From contig NZ_AMSF01000037.1 of assembly GCF_000334915.1 (NCBI RefSeq), forward strand, positions 109,690 through 173,689: a stretch of 64,000 nt of DNA, read 5' to 3'. The translations under genes were made by a program, and so were the position numbers. The notes under the pieces are model-generated. The model was not told the origin of the DNA and searched no databases. It saw nothing but the letters and a program-made list of their open reading frames with translations. Below, piece by piece: positions 43,212 to 52,326 of the stretch; position 1 is the first letter of the stretch, and each line of letters starts with the position of its first letter. Origin of the DNA: Dyella ginsengisoli LA-4 (GTDB lineage Bacteria; Pseudomonadota; Gammaproteobacteria; Xanthomonadales; Rhodanobacteraceae).

Positions 43212-45268
43212 GCCGCCACGTCCGCCAGGCCGCGATTGCGTGGATCGCATTCATGCTCGCGCGATACCGGCACGGCGGCGACCAGCACCGCGTGCCAGCG
43301 CGTCTCCGTGCGCTCGACCTGTCGTTCGTCGACGGTGCGACCCGGCCGGCGCACGAAACTCCAGCCGATCACCGCGACCAGCACGCCGGCCGTGCCCAGC
43401 CCGGCCATCCAGCCGATCCGCCAGACCAGGCCGAACGCAGTGGCCAGGCCGAGCGCCCCCAGCAGCGGACCGATCGCGCTGTTCTCCGGCAGCATGATCG
43501 GCGCATAGCGCTCCAGCGGCGGATAGGCGCGACCGGACCGTTTCATCGTCCAGAACGCGTCGCGCCCCTGAACCGCCGGCAGCTTCGCGAAGTTGTATTC
43601 CGGCGGCGGCGAGGAAGTCGACCACTCCAGGCTGCGGCCATCCCAGGGGTCGCCCGCCCGCACCCGGTTGCGGTCGCGGTGCCGGATGCTCATGGCCAGC
43701 TGCATCGCCAGCGCGGCCATCCCCAGCACGATCAGCACCGCGCCGCCGGCAGCCACCAGCAGCCAGGGCCGGAACGCCTCGTCGAACACCTCGGCACTGC
43801 GCCGCGGCATGCCCTCCAGGCCGAGCACGTACAGCGGCATGAAGGCGAGATAGAAACCGATCACCCAGCACCCGAATGCCACGCGCCCCCAGCGCTCTTC
43901 CAGCCGGAACCCGAACGCCTTCGGAAACCAGAACTGGTACGCCGCGATCATGCCGAACAACGTGCCGGGGATCAGCATGTTGTGGAAGTGCGCCACCAGG
44001 AACGTGGTGTTGTGGACCAGGAAATCCACCGGCGGGATCGCCAGCAGGATGCCGGACAGGCCGCCGATCACGAAAGTGACCAGGAACGCCAGCCCCCACA
44101 GCAGCGGCGTGGTGAAGCGCACGCGGCCGCGGAACATGGTGAGGATCCAGTCGTACACCTTCACGCCGGTGGGGATGCCGATCAGCATGGTGGCGATGCC
44201 GAACGCCGCGTTGATGTTCGCCGATTGCCCCATGGTGAAGAAGTGGTGCAGCCATACGGTGAACGACAGCACCGCGATGGTCATGGTCGCGAGCACCAGC
44301 GAGGTGTAGCCGTACAGCTTTTTCGCCGAGAAGGTGGAGAACAGCTCCGAGAACACGCCGAACGAGGGCAGCACCACGATGTACACCTCGGGGTGGCCGA
44401 ACAGCCAGAACAGGTTGGCGTAGACCATCATGTTGCCGCCACCGCCGCTGGTGAAGAAATGCATGCCCAGGTAGCGGTCCAGCGCCAGCAGGGCCGTCGC
44501 CACGGTGAGCGCCGGCATCGCAAAGATCATCAGGATGCTGGTGCACAATGCCGTCCAGCAGAACAGCGGCATGCGGAACAGGTGCATGCCTGGTGCGCGC
44601 TTCTTGTAGATCGTCACCGCGAAGTTGATGCCGGTGAGGGTGGAGCCGATCGAGCTCAGCGTCACCGCCCAGATCCAGTAGTCCACGCCGACGCCGGGAC
44701 TGAAGCGCAGCTCGGTGAACGGTGCGTAGCCGGACCAGCCGCCGGTTGAGAACGGCGCCAGCACCAGCGAGATCATCACCAGCGCGGCGCCGGCGGCGGT
44801 CAGCATCAGGCTGATCGAGTTGAGCACCGGGAACGACACGTCGCGCGCACCGATCTGCAGCGGCATGACGTAGTTGATCACCCCGGTGAGGAACGGCATC
44901 GCCATGAAGAAGATCATGATGCTGCCGTGGGTGGAGAACAGCTGGCCGAAGTGCTCGGCCGAGATGAAACCGGACCGGTTGACCGCATCGGCCTGCTGCA
45001 GCCGCATCACCAGCGCCTCGATCACGGCGCGGGCCAGCATCACCAGCGCCAGCACCACGTACATGATGCCGATGCGCTTGTGGTCCACGCTGGTGAACCA
45101 CTCCCGCCACAGGTAGCGCCACTTGCCCTTGCCGGTGATGTAGCCGGCCACGCCGAGTACGCCGAGAACCGCAACCAGTGCAGCGCCCATGGCCACCGGG
45201 CTGTCGGTCGGCAGCGCCGACAGGCTCAGCCGGCCCAGCCACGGCCCCGCGAGCGCCTCAATGCGCAT
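43208..45268 (-). CDS. cyoB: Cytochrome bo3-type quinol oxidase subunit I
   Basis: 686 residues from 45268, overlapping the end of cyoA by 11 bases. It has the heme-copper oxidase core with about 14 helices. Heme and copper ligands are visible in STHGSIMIFFMAMPF, WLFGHPEVYIVVLPSFG (the CuB His and cross-linked Tyr region), TVWLHHFFTMG (CuB histidines) and LVAHFHNMLIPG (low- and high-spin heme histidines). The SVDHKRIGIMYVVLAL N-terminus is typical. It reduces oxygen to water with quinol electrons and pumps protons. Confidence 0.96.
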   Translation of the reverse strand: MRIEALAGPWLGRLSLSALPTDSPVAMGAALVAVLGVLGVAGYITGKGKWRYLWREWFTSVDHKRIGIMYVVLALVMLARAVIEALVMRLQQADAVNRSGFISAEHFGQLFSTHGSIMIFFMAMPFLTGVINYVMPLQIGARDVSFPVLNSISLMLTAAGAALVMISLVLAPFSTGGWSGYAPFTELRFSPGVGVDYWIWAVTLSSIGSTLTGINFAVTIYKKRAPGMHLFRMPLFCWTALCTSILMIFAMPALTVATALLALDRYLGMHFFTSGGGGNMMVYANLFWLFGHPEVYIVVLPSFGVFSELFSTFSAKKLYGYTSLVLATMTIAVLSFTVWLHHFFTMGQSANINAAFGIATMLIGIPTGVKVYDWILTMFRGRVRFTTPLLWGLAFLVTFVIGGLSGILLAIPPVDFLVHNTTFLVAHFHNMLIPGTLFGMIAAYQFWFPKAFGFRLEERWGRVAFGCWVIGFYLAFMPLYVLGLEGMPRRSAEVFDEAFRPWLLVAAGGAVLIVLGMAALAMQLAMSIRHRDRNRVRAGDPWDGRSLEWSTSSPPPEYNFAKLPAVQGRDAFWTMKRSGRAYPPLERYAPIMLPENSAIGPLLGALGLATAFGLVWRIGWMAGLGTAGVLVAVIGWSFVRRPGRTVDERQVERTETRWHAVLVAAVPVSREHECDPRNRGLADVAA

Positions 45269-46178
45269 CGTTCGTCCTCCCGGTGGCGCGTGAGGCCATG
45301 GTGGATGCGCGCACCTGTGCCGATGCGTGGTACTTCGCCACGATGCGTCCGAACAGGTCGGCGTCGACTTGCCCGAAGCGTTCGGGCGCGGCCGGCACGC
45401 CGCGCCGTGCGAGCTCGCGGTAACGACGCGCATCGAGCACGTCCCCGTCTGCACGCACCTTGCCGATCCAGCGGTTGAAGTCGCCGGCGTCGACCGCGTG
45501 CACCACGAACTTCTGCTGCGCGAAGCCGCTGCCGTTGTACTGGGTGTTCTCCCCGACGAAGTCTCCCGGTCGATCGGCACGCAGCCACAGTTGCGTGATC
45601 ATCCCGGGCATCGCGTAGATCTGTCCGGCAAGGCGCGGCACCAGCAGCGACTCCATCACCGTGTCGCTGGTCAGGTGCAGGTGTACCGCCCTTCCCACCG
45701 GCAGCACCAGGGTGTTCAGCGTGGCGATGTGCTGGTCGGGATAGATGAAGAGCCATTTCCAGTCCAGGCCCACCACCTGCACGTCCAGCGGCGCGGCGGC
45801 CGAGGCCTGCCCGGCGTCGATCGCCCGATACGGGTCGAGCGCGCGCGACTGCGTCCAGACCCGCACCGCCAGAAACGCCACCAGCAGCGCGGGCACGCCC
45901 CAGATCAGCACTTCCAGCACCCGGGAAAAGTCCCAGCCGGGTCGATAGGCACTGCGCCGGTTGCGGCGACGGAACCGCCAGGCGACCCAGGGCGTGAGCA
46001 CGATCACCGGGACGACCACGAAGAGCATCAACACGGCTGCCTGGACCAGCAGCTGCCGTTCGGCGGCGGCGACGGGCCCGGCAGCGACCGCGAAGATCGC
46101 TGCCCGGGCCGGCATCGCCGCCAGCCCGACGCGCGACGCGCTGCGCTTCGCGTGGCCTTCCGTCGCTGTGTGCTGCAC
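45258..46178 (-). CDS. cyoA: Cytochrome bo3-type quinol oxidase subunit II
   Basis: 306 residues from a GTG at 46178, chosen because GAGGAA sits five bases upstream; an ATG at 46115 lies inside the signal region. A signal-like N-terminus and two transmembrane helices (RQLLVQAAVLMLFVVVPVIVL and VLEVLIWGVPALLVAFLAVRVW) precede the cupredoxin domain (VQVVGLDWKWLFIYPDQHI, SDTVMESLLVPRLAGQIYAMP). The CuA ligands are absent, which marks a quinol rather than a cytochrome c oxidase. The lipobox Cys of enterobacterial CyoA is not seen. It is the first gene of the operon. Confidence 0.92.
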   Translation of the reverse strand: MQHTATEGHAKRSASRVGLAAMPARAAIFAVAAGPVAAAERQLLVQAAVLMLFVVVPVIVLTPWVAWRFRRRNRRSAYRPGWDFSRVLEVLIWGVPALLVAFLAVRVWTQSRALDPYRAIDAGQASAAAPLDVQVVGLDWKWLFIYPDQHIATLNTLVLPVGRAVHLHLTSDTVMESLLVPRLAGQIYAMPGMITQLWLRADRPGDFVGENTQYNGSGFAQQKFVVHAVDAGDFNRWIGKVRADGDVLDARRYRELARRGVPAAPERFGQVDADLFGRIVAKYHASAQVRASTMASRATGRTNDAH

Positions 46179-46481
46179 CTGAGTTCCTCGCTGGATCGAC
46201 GGCGAGTCGGGCCGCCGCCGAAGGTCGCCTTGCCGAAACCGCGGCAAGGCGCGGCATCGCCGCACGACCCTAGGCAGACGCCGCGCAAAGTCGCGTGAAG
46301 CGCCCGCGAAGCCCGCGTGCCCGGACGACACGCCACGCGGCCCCCTGACGATTTCCGCAGCGCATGCCGACGCCATCGCCGGAGCCGCTATGCTGGCCGG
46401 CGAGTCGGCACCGGGGCCAGCGTTGCACGGGGCGTGGTGCGCCGGACCGCCCATCGTCACCGCCGCATCGAGGCCAGGAAC
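46179..46481. other. Divergent promoter region of cyoABCD and the acylase gene
   Basis: 303 bases between the divergent cyoA (GTG at 46178) and the penicillin acylase (ATG at 46482). It contains a perfect 10-bp inverted repeat at 46226-46251, listed separately. Reading frames here have no family motifs. Promoter hexamers could not be picked with confidence in this GC-rich sequence. Confidence 0.5.
46226..46251 (-). promoter_or_regulatory. 10-bp perfect inverted repeat upstream of cyoA
   Basis: CGCCTTGCCG (46226-46235) and CGGCAAGGCG (46242-46251) are exact complements with a six-base loop AAACCG. It lies 48 bases upstream of the cyoA start codon. It may be an operator for an oxidase regulator or a 5-prime stem-loop in the cyo mRNA. 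Confidence 0.4.
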
Positions 46482-48665
46482 ATGCTCAAGTCGCTTGCCG
46501 TATCCGCCCTGCTCCTGCCGGGACTGGCCGCACCCGTTGCGGCGTCAACGACCAACCTCCCGCCACGTCTCGAGCGCGAGGCGCAGGCGGTGACGATCAC
46601 CCGCGACGACTGGGGCATCGCCCACGTGCACGGCAAGACCGACGCCGGTGCGGTGTTCGGCATGGCCTACGCGCAGGCCGAGGACGACTTCCACCGCGTC
46701 GAGACCAACTACCTGCTCTCGCTCGGCCGCATGGCCGAGGCCAAGGGCGAATCGTCGATCTGGCTGGACCTGCGGCAGAAGCTGTTCATCGACCCGGTGA
46801 AGCTCAAGCAGCTCTACGCGCAGAGCCCGGGCTGGCTGCGCCAGCTGATGGACGCCTGGGCGGACGGCCTGAACTACTACCTCGCCACCCATCCGGACGT
46901 GCACCCGGAGGTGATCACCCATTTCGAACCGTGGATGGCGCTGTCCTTCACCGAGGGCAGCATCGGCGGCGACATCGAGCGGGTCGACCTCGAGCAGCTG
47001 AAGGCCTTCTACGGCGAGCCCGGCGACGCGCCGCTGGCGACGGTGGAGATGAAGCCGAGCTGGGTCGAGCCGACCGGCTCCAATGGCATCGCGCTCGCGC
47101 CGAAGCTCACCGCCGACGGCCACGCGCTGCTGCTGATCAACCCGCACACCTCGTTCTTCTTCCGCTCCGAGCTGCAGATGTCCAGCGACCAGGGGCTGGA
47201 CGCCTACGGTGCGGTGACCTGGGGCCAGTTCTTCATCTACCAGGGCTTCAACCGGCACGTCGGCTGGATGCACACCTCCACCGGCGTCGACGCGGTGGAC
47301 GAGTTCGCCGAGACGATCGTGCGCAAGGTCGGCAAGCTCTATTACCGCTACGGCAAGGCGCTGCGGCCCGTGACCTCGCGCCAGATCACCGTGCCGTACA
47401 AGACCCAGGACGGCACGATGGCTCGCCGCACCTTCACCGCGTACTTCACCCACCACGGCCCGATCGTGCGCAGGGACGGCGACAAGTGGATCGCCGAGGC
47501 GCTGATGAACACGCCGATCCCGGCGCTGGAGCAGAGCTGGCTGCGCACGAAAACGCACGACTACGCCAGCTACATGAAGGTGGCCGAGCTGAAGGCCAAC
47601 TCGTCCAACAACACGCTGTTCGCCGACGACAAGGGTGAGATCGCCTTCCTGATGCCGCAGTTCGTGCCCAAGCGCGACAACCGTTTCGACTACACCCAAC
47701 CGGTGGACGGCGCGAACCCGGCCACCGACTGGCACGGCCTCACCCCGCTGAACCAGCTGCCGCAGGTGGTGAACCCGCCGAACGGCTGGGCCTTCAACAC
47801 CAACGACTGGCCGTACTCCGCCGCCGGCCCGTACAGCCCGAAGCAGGCCGACTTTCCGCGCTACATGGACACCTTCGGCGAGAACCCGCGCGGCCTGCAC
47901 GCCACCCGCCTGCTCACCGGCGCGAAGGAGGTCACGCGCGCCTCGCTGATCACCATGGCCTTCGACTCGTATCTGCCGGCCTTCGCGCGCCAGCTGCCGG
48001 TGCTGATCCACGACTACGACGCGCTGCCCGCCGGCGATCCGCTGAAAGGCAAACTGCGCGGCCCGATCGCCCTGCTGCGCGGCTGGGACTACCGCTGGGG
48101 CATCGCCTCGATGCCGACCACGCTGGCGGTGTTCTGGGGCGACACGCTGTGGGACGAGGTGAGCAAGGCGGACACCGCCGAAGGCCTGTCGATCTACGAC
48201 GTGATGGCCGAGAAGGCCGGATCAAAGGAGCGCCTGCACGCGCTTTCGGAAGCAGTGGACCGGCTGCAGCAGGACTTCGGCCACTGGGGCGTGCCGTGGG
48301 GCGAGGTGAACCGCTTCCAGCGCATCAACGGCGCCATCGAGCAGCCGTTCGACGACAACAAGCCGAGCATCCCGGTGCCGTTCACCTCCTCGCGCTGGGG
48401 CTCGCTGGCCTCGTTCGGTGCGCACCGCTGGCCGGGCACCAAGCGCTACTACGGCACCAGCGGCAACAGCTTCGTCGCGGTGGTGGAGTTCGGACCGAAG
48501 GTGAGCGCCCGCGCGATCACCGCCGGCGGCGAGAGTGGCCACCCGGGCTCAAAGCACTTCAACGACGAGGCCGAGCGCTACACCACCGGCAACCTGCGCG
48601 AGGTGTATTTCTGGCCGGAGCAGCTGAAGGGCCACACCGAACGCGTCTACCACCCGGGCCAGTGA
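46482..48665 (+). CDS. Exported penicillin acylase family Ntn hydrolase (AHL-acylase-like)
   Basis: 727 residues from 46482. A signal peptide (MLKSLAVSALLLPGLAAPVAAS) is followed by the alpha chain with ITRDDWGIAHVHGKTDAGAVFGMAYAQ-type features. Self-cleavage is expected between Gly199 and Ser200 in PTGSNGIAL, exposing the Ser nucleophile; the beta chain continues with LLINPHTSFF, FYQGFNRHVGWMHT-like and NNTLFADDKG segments (Asn of the oxyanion hole). The family includes beta-lactam acylases, acyl-homoserine-lactone acylases and aculeacin acylase. A periplasmic amide hydrolase is certain as a class, but the substrate is not. Confidence 0.92.
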   Translation: MLKSLAVSALLLPGLAAPVAASTTNLPPRLEREAQAVTITRDDWGIAHVHGKTDAGAVFGMAYAQAEDDFHRVETNYLLSLGRMAEAKGESSIWLDLRQKLFIDPVKLKQLYAQSPGWLRQLMDAWADGLNYYLATHPDVHPEVITHFEPWMALSFTEGSIGGDIERVDLEQLKAFYGEPGDAPLATVEMKPSWVEPTGSNGIALAPKLTADGHALLLINPHTSFFFRSELQMSSDQGLDAYGAVTWGQFFIYQGFNRHVGWMHTSTGVDAVDEFAETIVRKVGKLYYRYGKALRPVTSRQITVPYKTQDGTMARRTFTAYFTHHGPIVRRDGDKWIAEALMNTPIPALEQSWLRTKTHDYASYMKVAELKANSSNNTLFADDKGEIAFLMPQFVPKRDNRFDYTQPVDGANPATDWHGLTPLNQLPQVVNPPNGWAFNTNDWPYSAAGPYSPKQADFPRYMDTFGENPRGLHATRLLTGAKEVTRASLITMAFDSYLPAFARQLPVLIHDYDALPAGDPLKGKLRGPIALLRGWDYRWGIASMPTTLAVFWGDTLWDEVSKADTAEGLSIYDVMAEKAGSKERLHALSEAVDRLQQDFGHWGVPWGEVNRFQRINGAIEQPFDDNKPSIPVPFTSSRWGSLASFGAHRWPGTKRYYGTSGNSFVAVVEFGPKVSARAITAGGESGHPGSKHFNDEAERYTTGNLREVYFWPEQLKGHTERVYHPGQ

Positions 48666-48690
48666 GCCCCGGCAGCACGCGGGACGACGC

Positions 48691-49500
48691 CTAGCCGCGC
48701 GTCCCGCGCGAACGGCGCAGCAGCGCCATCACGCCGATCGCCAGCATGGCCGGCACGCCGGCCTGCAGCAGTTCGAACGGCCACAGGTTGTGCGAGGTGG
48801 GATCGGCGGCCACCCCCGTCACGATCCGCCCCACCACCAGCACCATCAGCGCCGCCGGCACCGCGGCAGCCAGGCGCCAGCCGCCGCGCCAGCGCCAGCA
48901 CGCCCAGGCCGGCAGCGCCAGGCCGCCGAGCGCGATGGCGAACATCAGCAGCATGAAGCCGCTGAACAGTATCGTCTCGCCTGCGCTCACCGGCGTGGCG
49001 GCGTTCCGCGCCGCGGCGGCACGCTGCGCGTCGCGCTGCCTGGCCAGCAGATCGTCCACCCAGGCCGGCTTGCCGGTCTCGTTGCCCGCCGCATCGGCGC
49101 CGGCGGACAGGTGCACCGGCAGCGTCGCCACCACCGGAGTGCCGCCCAGGCTGCCGTCACCGGCGGTGATGCGGATCTCGTCCACCTGCGCGTCCGGTTT
49201 CAGGAAGAACAGCCAGCCCAGCGCCTCGCCCTTGCCGTCGTAGCGAATCGACGGGCTGGTGCCGACCGGTGCCGGCTTGCCGTGGAAATAGCCCTGCACC
49301 CAGATGCCCACGGGGTGGTCGGTGCGATACGCCAGCCGCAGGTAGAAGTGCCCGCTTTGGCCGAGCGCTATGTCATCGCCCTGTGGCCAGGTATCGAGCA
49401 CCTCGACCTGCGCCGGCGCCGGCATCGCGTCGACGCGACCCGGCACCCCCGCCAGCAGCAGGCCAAGCAGCAGCAACGCATGGCGAATCATCCCGTTCAT
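48691..49500 (-). CDS. Exported/membrane protein of unknown function
   Basis: 269 residues from 49500, with GGGGGGAG upstream. A signal peptide ends near PGRVDAM. Residues about 30-150 form a beta-rich periplasmic domain (LGQSGHFYLRLAYRTDHPVGIWVQGYFHGKPAPVG). Three transmembrane helices follow (about 180-200, 208-228 and 240-260). I do not recognise the family. It is divergent from the CoA-transferase gene. Confidence 0.75.
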   Translation of the reverse strand: MNGMIRHALLLLGLLLAGVPGRVDAMPAPAQVEVLDTWPQGDDIALGQSGHFYLRLAYRTDHPVGIWVQGYFHGKPAPVGTSPSIRYDGKGEALGWLFFLKPDAQVDEIRITAGDGSLGGTPVVATLPVHLSAGADAAGNETGKPAWVDDLLARQRDAQRAAAARNAATPVSAGETILFSGFMLLMFAIALGGLALPAWACWRWRGGWRLAAAVPAALMVLVVGRIVTGVAADPTSHNLWPFELLQAGVPAMLAIGVMALLRRSRGTRG

Positions 49501-49623
49501 CACGTACTCCCCCCATAAACCCGTTCGCAGGTCGGGCGGGGCTGCGGTGCGCTGCCGCGCCCGGTCGACAGCCCCGGGGACGGCTCGCATCATCGCGAGG
49601 CACCCCCTCCCCCCGGAACCACC

Positions 49624-51132
49624 ATGACATCCCGTATCGCCTGCCCGACCCTCGCCGCCCGCGTCACCACCGCCGAACAGGCGGCCACGCACATCCGCCC
49701 CGGCATGACCGTGGGCATGAGCGGCTTCACCGGCGCAGGCTATCCCAAGCAGGTGCCGCAGGCACTGGCCGCACGCATCGGCGCGGCGCACGAGCGCGGC
49801 GAGCGCTTCGGCATCCGCATGCTCACCGGCGCGTCCACGGCTCCGGAACTGGACGGCGTGCTGGCCCGCACCGGCGGCATCGACTTCCGCCTGCCCTACC
49901 AGTCCGATCCCGAGCTGCGCGAACGCATCAATCGCGGCGAGATCGACTACATGGACATCCATCTGGGGCATGTGGCGCAGTACGCGCGCTCGGGCTTCTT
50001 CGGCAGGATCGACGTGGCGGTGGTCGAGGTCACCGCGATCCTGCCCGACGGGCGGCTGGTGCCATCCACCTCGGTGGGCAACAACGCCACCTGGCTGGAA
50101 CTGGCCGACACGGTGATCCTGGAGGTCAACGCCGAACAGCCGGCCGGGCTGGAGGGCATGCACGACATCCATTCCTGCGCCGCGCCACCGCACCGCGCGC
50201 CGCTGCCGCTGGTCGAACCCGGCCAGCGCATCGGCGAGGCGACGCTGCGGGTGGATCCGGCCAGGGTGGTGGCGGTGGTCGAGACCCGTGGCCCCGACCG
50301 GCTCAGCCCGTTCGCGCCGCCGGATGAAACCAGTCGCCGCATTGCCGGCCATCTGGTGGAGTTCTTCCGCCACGAGGTGGCTCGCGGGCGGCTGCCGACG
50401 AACCTGCTGCCGCTGCAGTCCGGCGTCGGCAACATCGCCAACGCGGTGCTGGACGGCCTGCGCGAGGGCGGCTTCGAGCAGATGACCGCCTACACCGAGG
50501 TGATCCAGGACGCGATGCTCGGCCTGGTGCGCGACGGCCTGATCACCATCGCCTCGGCCACCGCCCTGTCGCTCAGCCCGGACGGCGTGGCCGACTTCGT
50601 GAAGCACATCGACGCCTACCGCCACCGCATCGTGCTGCGCCCGCAGGAGATCTCCAACCATGCCGAGCTGATTCGCCGGCTCGGCTGCATCGCGCTCAAC
50701 GGCATGGTGGAGGCGGACATCTACGGCAACGTCAATTCCACCCACGTCGCCGGCACCCGCATCATCAACGGCATCGGCGGCTCCGGCGACTTCGCCCGCA
50801 ACGGCCACCTCGCCTGCTTCCTCACCCCGAGCACCGCCAAGGGCGGCGCCATCTCGGCGATCGTGCCGATGGTCAGCCACGTCGACCACACCGAGCACGA
50901 CGTGTCGGTGGTGGTCACCGAACAGGGGCTGGCGGACCTGCGTGGACTGTCTCCGCGCCAGCGTGCGCACGCCATCATCGAGCACTGCGCGCACCCGGAC
51001 TTCCGCCCGATGCTGCAGGACTACGTCGACCGCGCCTGGGTGCACAGCAAGGCGCTGCACACGCCGCATCTGCTGCCCGAGGCGCTGTCCTGGCACCAGC
51101 GCTTCCTCGATACCGGCAGCATGCGGGCCTGA
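49624..51132 (+). CDS. Succinyl-CoA:acetate CoA-transferase (acetyl-CoA hydrolase/transferase family)
   Basis: 502 residues, the usual length. The catalytic Glu is E292 in the motif TAYTEVIQDAML, where a covalent glutamyl-CoA forms. GVGNIANAV, YGNVNSTHVAGTRIINGIGGSGDF and VVVTEQGLADLRGL are the other family blocks. It transfers CoA between acyl groups such as succinyl-CoA and acetate, linking acetate use with the citric acid cycle. Propionyl-CoA:succinate activity is also possible in this family. The gene stands alone between divergent and convergent neighbours. Confidence 0.93.
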   Translation: MTSRIACPTLAARVTTAEQAATHIRPGMTVGMSGFTGAGYPKQVPQALAARIGAAHERGERFGIRMLTGASTAPELDGVLARTGGIDFRLPYQSDPELRERINRGEIDYMDIHLGHVAQYARSGFFGRIDVAVVEVTAILPDGRLVPSTSVGNNATWLELADTVILEVNAEQPAGLEGMHDIHSCAAPPHRAPLPLVEPGQRIGEATLRVDPARVVAVVETRGPDRLSPFAPPDETSRRIAGHLVEFFRHEVARGRLPTNLLPLQSGVGNIANAVLDGLREGGFEQMTAYTEVIQDAMLGLVRDGLITIASATALSLSPDGVADFVKHIDAYRHRIVLRPQEISNHAELIRRLGCIALNGMVEADIYGNVNSTHVAGTRIINGIGGSGDFARNGHLACFLTPSTAKGGAISAIVPMVSHVDHTEHDVSVVVTEQGLADLRGLSPRQRAHAIIEHCAHPDFRPMLQDYVDRAWVHSKALHTPHLLPEALSWHQRFLDTGSMRA

Positions 51133-51135
51133 TAC

Positions 51136-52233
51136 TCAGGCGGCGGCGGGCAACTCCCTGCGCGTCGCACGCCGCTCGCGCAGCCGCAGGAACGGCCGCT
51201 CCACCGCCAGGTGCAGCACGCTGCCGAGGGCCAGCGCCGCGGCGGCGTAGACCACGAAGATCGCCACCCCGTGCAGGCGTTCGCCCAAAGTCACCTGCAC
51301 CAGGTGATAGGCGATCTTGTGGCTGAGATACAGGCTGTAGGAGATGCCCGCCAGCCAGCCGGCGCCGGGCACACGCCAGCGGCCGAGCGTGCTGTTCTGC
51401 CCGGCCGCGGCGAACACCAGCAGGCCGAGGCCCGCGGACAGCAGCGGCCAGCCGATCGCGTTGGCCCACAGCCCGGCCCGGTCGCGGAACAGCAGCAGGG
51501 CCGCGCCGGTTACCAGAACGCCCAGCCACATCGCCGCCTGTGCGTGGGCCTGGGCACGGATCCAGAGCTTCAACCGGAAGGTCTTCAACGCGGCCAGCAT
51601 CACGCCGACGAACAACCCGTCCAGCCGGCACCAGGTCGGGAAATAGAGATCCTCGATGTACCAGTTGCGGTCCGGCTGCAGCGCCGTGTCGTGCCACCAC
51701 ACCCCGGCGCGCAGCACGACGCCGCCGAGCACCACCAGCAGCGCGACCGCGGCCACCGCACGGCCCGAATGCCACCGCGCCAGGCCGATCGCCAGCAGCG
51801 GGAACAGCAGGTAGAAATGCTCCTCCACGCACAGCGACCACGCGTGCGAGAACGCCGGCTGGCTGCGGTAGTCGATCAAGAGGTTCACGGTGAAGGTGGC
51901 GAACTGCCACCACGGCGCGATGCCGGGCAATTCGCGCAGCGCCGGCGCGCACTGGTACAGCGCCAGCACCACCGCGAATGCCGGCAGGATGCGATAGGCC
52001 CGGCGCCGGTAGAACTCGCCCAGCGCAAGGCGCTCGCCGCGTGCCAGCGGCGCCAGCACCTGGCCACCGATGAGGAAACCGCTGAGCACGAAGAAGATGT
52101 CCACGCCGACCCAGCCGTAACGCACCAGCGGATCGAAGTGCGGTCCCATGCCGCCGACCACCCAGGAGTGGAACAGCATCACCGAGACGATGGCCAACGC
52201 GCGCAGCGTGTCCAGGCCGGGGAGTCGTTGCAT
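51136..52233 (-). CDS. Acyltransferase 3 family membrane protein (OafA/YrhL-like)
   Basis: 365 residues with about ten hydrophobic helices. The family signature at the N-terminus is LDTLRALAIVSVMLFHSWVVGGM (catalytic His in FHSW), with GVDIFFVLSGFLIGG and FYRRRAYRILPAF. These enzymes move acetyl or other acyl groups from cytoplasmic acyl-CoA onto extracytoplasmic sugars, peptidoglycan or lipids. No separate SGNH domain is fused. It is separated from the amidohydrolase by a strong stem-loop. Confidence 0.92.
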   Translation of the reverse strand: MQRLPGLDTLRALAIVSVMLFHSWVVGGMGPHFDPLVRYGWVGVDIFFVLSGFLIGGQVLAPLARGERLALGEFYRRRAYRILPAFAVVLALYQCAPALRELPGIAPWWQFATFTVNLLIDYRSQPAFSHAWSLCVEEHFYLLFPLLAIGLARWHSGRAVAAVALLVVLGGVVLRAGVWWHDTALQPDRNWYIEDLYFPTWCRLDGLFVGVMLAALKTFRLKLWIRAQAHAQAAMWLGVLVTGAALLLFRDRAGLWANAIGWPLLSAGLGLLVFAAAGQNSTLGRWRVPGAGWLAGISYSLYLSHKIAYHLVQVTLGERLHGVAIFVVYAAAALALGSVLHLAVERPFLRLRERRATRRELPAAA

Positions 52234-52270
52234 GGGCGTCCTTTCCGTGCGGGTAAAGACGCCAGCATGA

Positions 52271-52305
52271 CGCGACCGGCCATGGCAAAACCATGACCGG
52301 TCGCG
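52271..52305 (-). terminator. Strong stem-loop after the amidohydrolase gene
   Basis: CGCGACCGG, one mismatch, then CATGG on the left (52271-52285) pairs with CCATG, mismatch, CCGGTCGCG on the right (52291-52305) around a CAAAA loop: 14 pairs. It starts 22 bases downstream of the amidohydrolase stop and 37 bases before the acyltransferase start, with a modest T-containing stretch (GTCTTTACC) further on the minus strand. Confidence 0.55.
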
Positions 52306-52326
52306 GGCGCGATCAGGGCATCGCGT

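Noticed and set aside
48678..48708. Possible terminator hairpin CGCGGGAC/GTCCCGCG
   Set aside because: The 15-base loop is long, there is no T-run, and the right arm lies in the coding end of the gene at 48691, so chance pairing in GC-rich code is likely.
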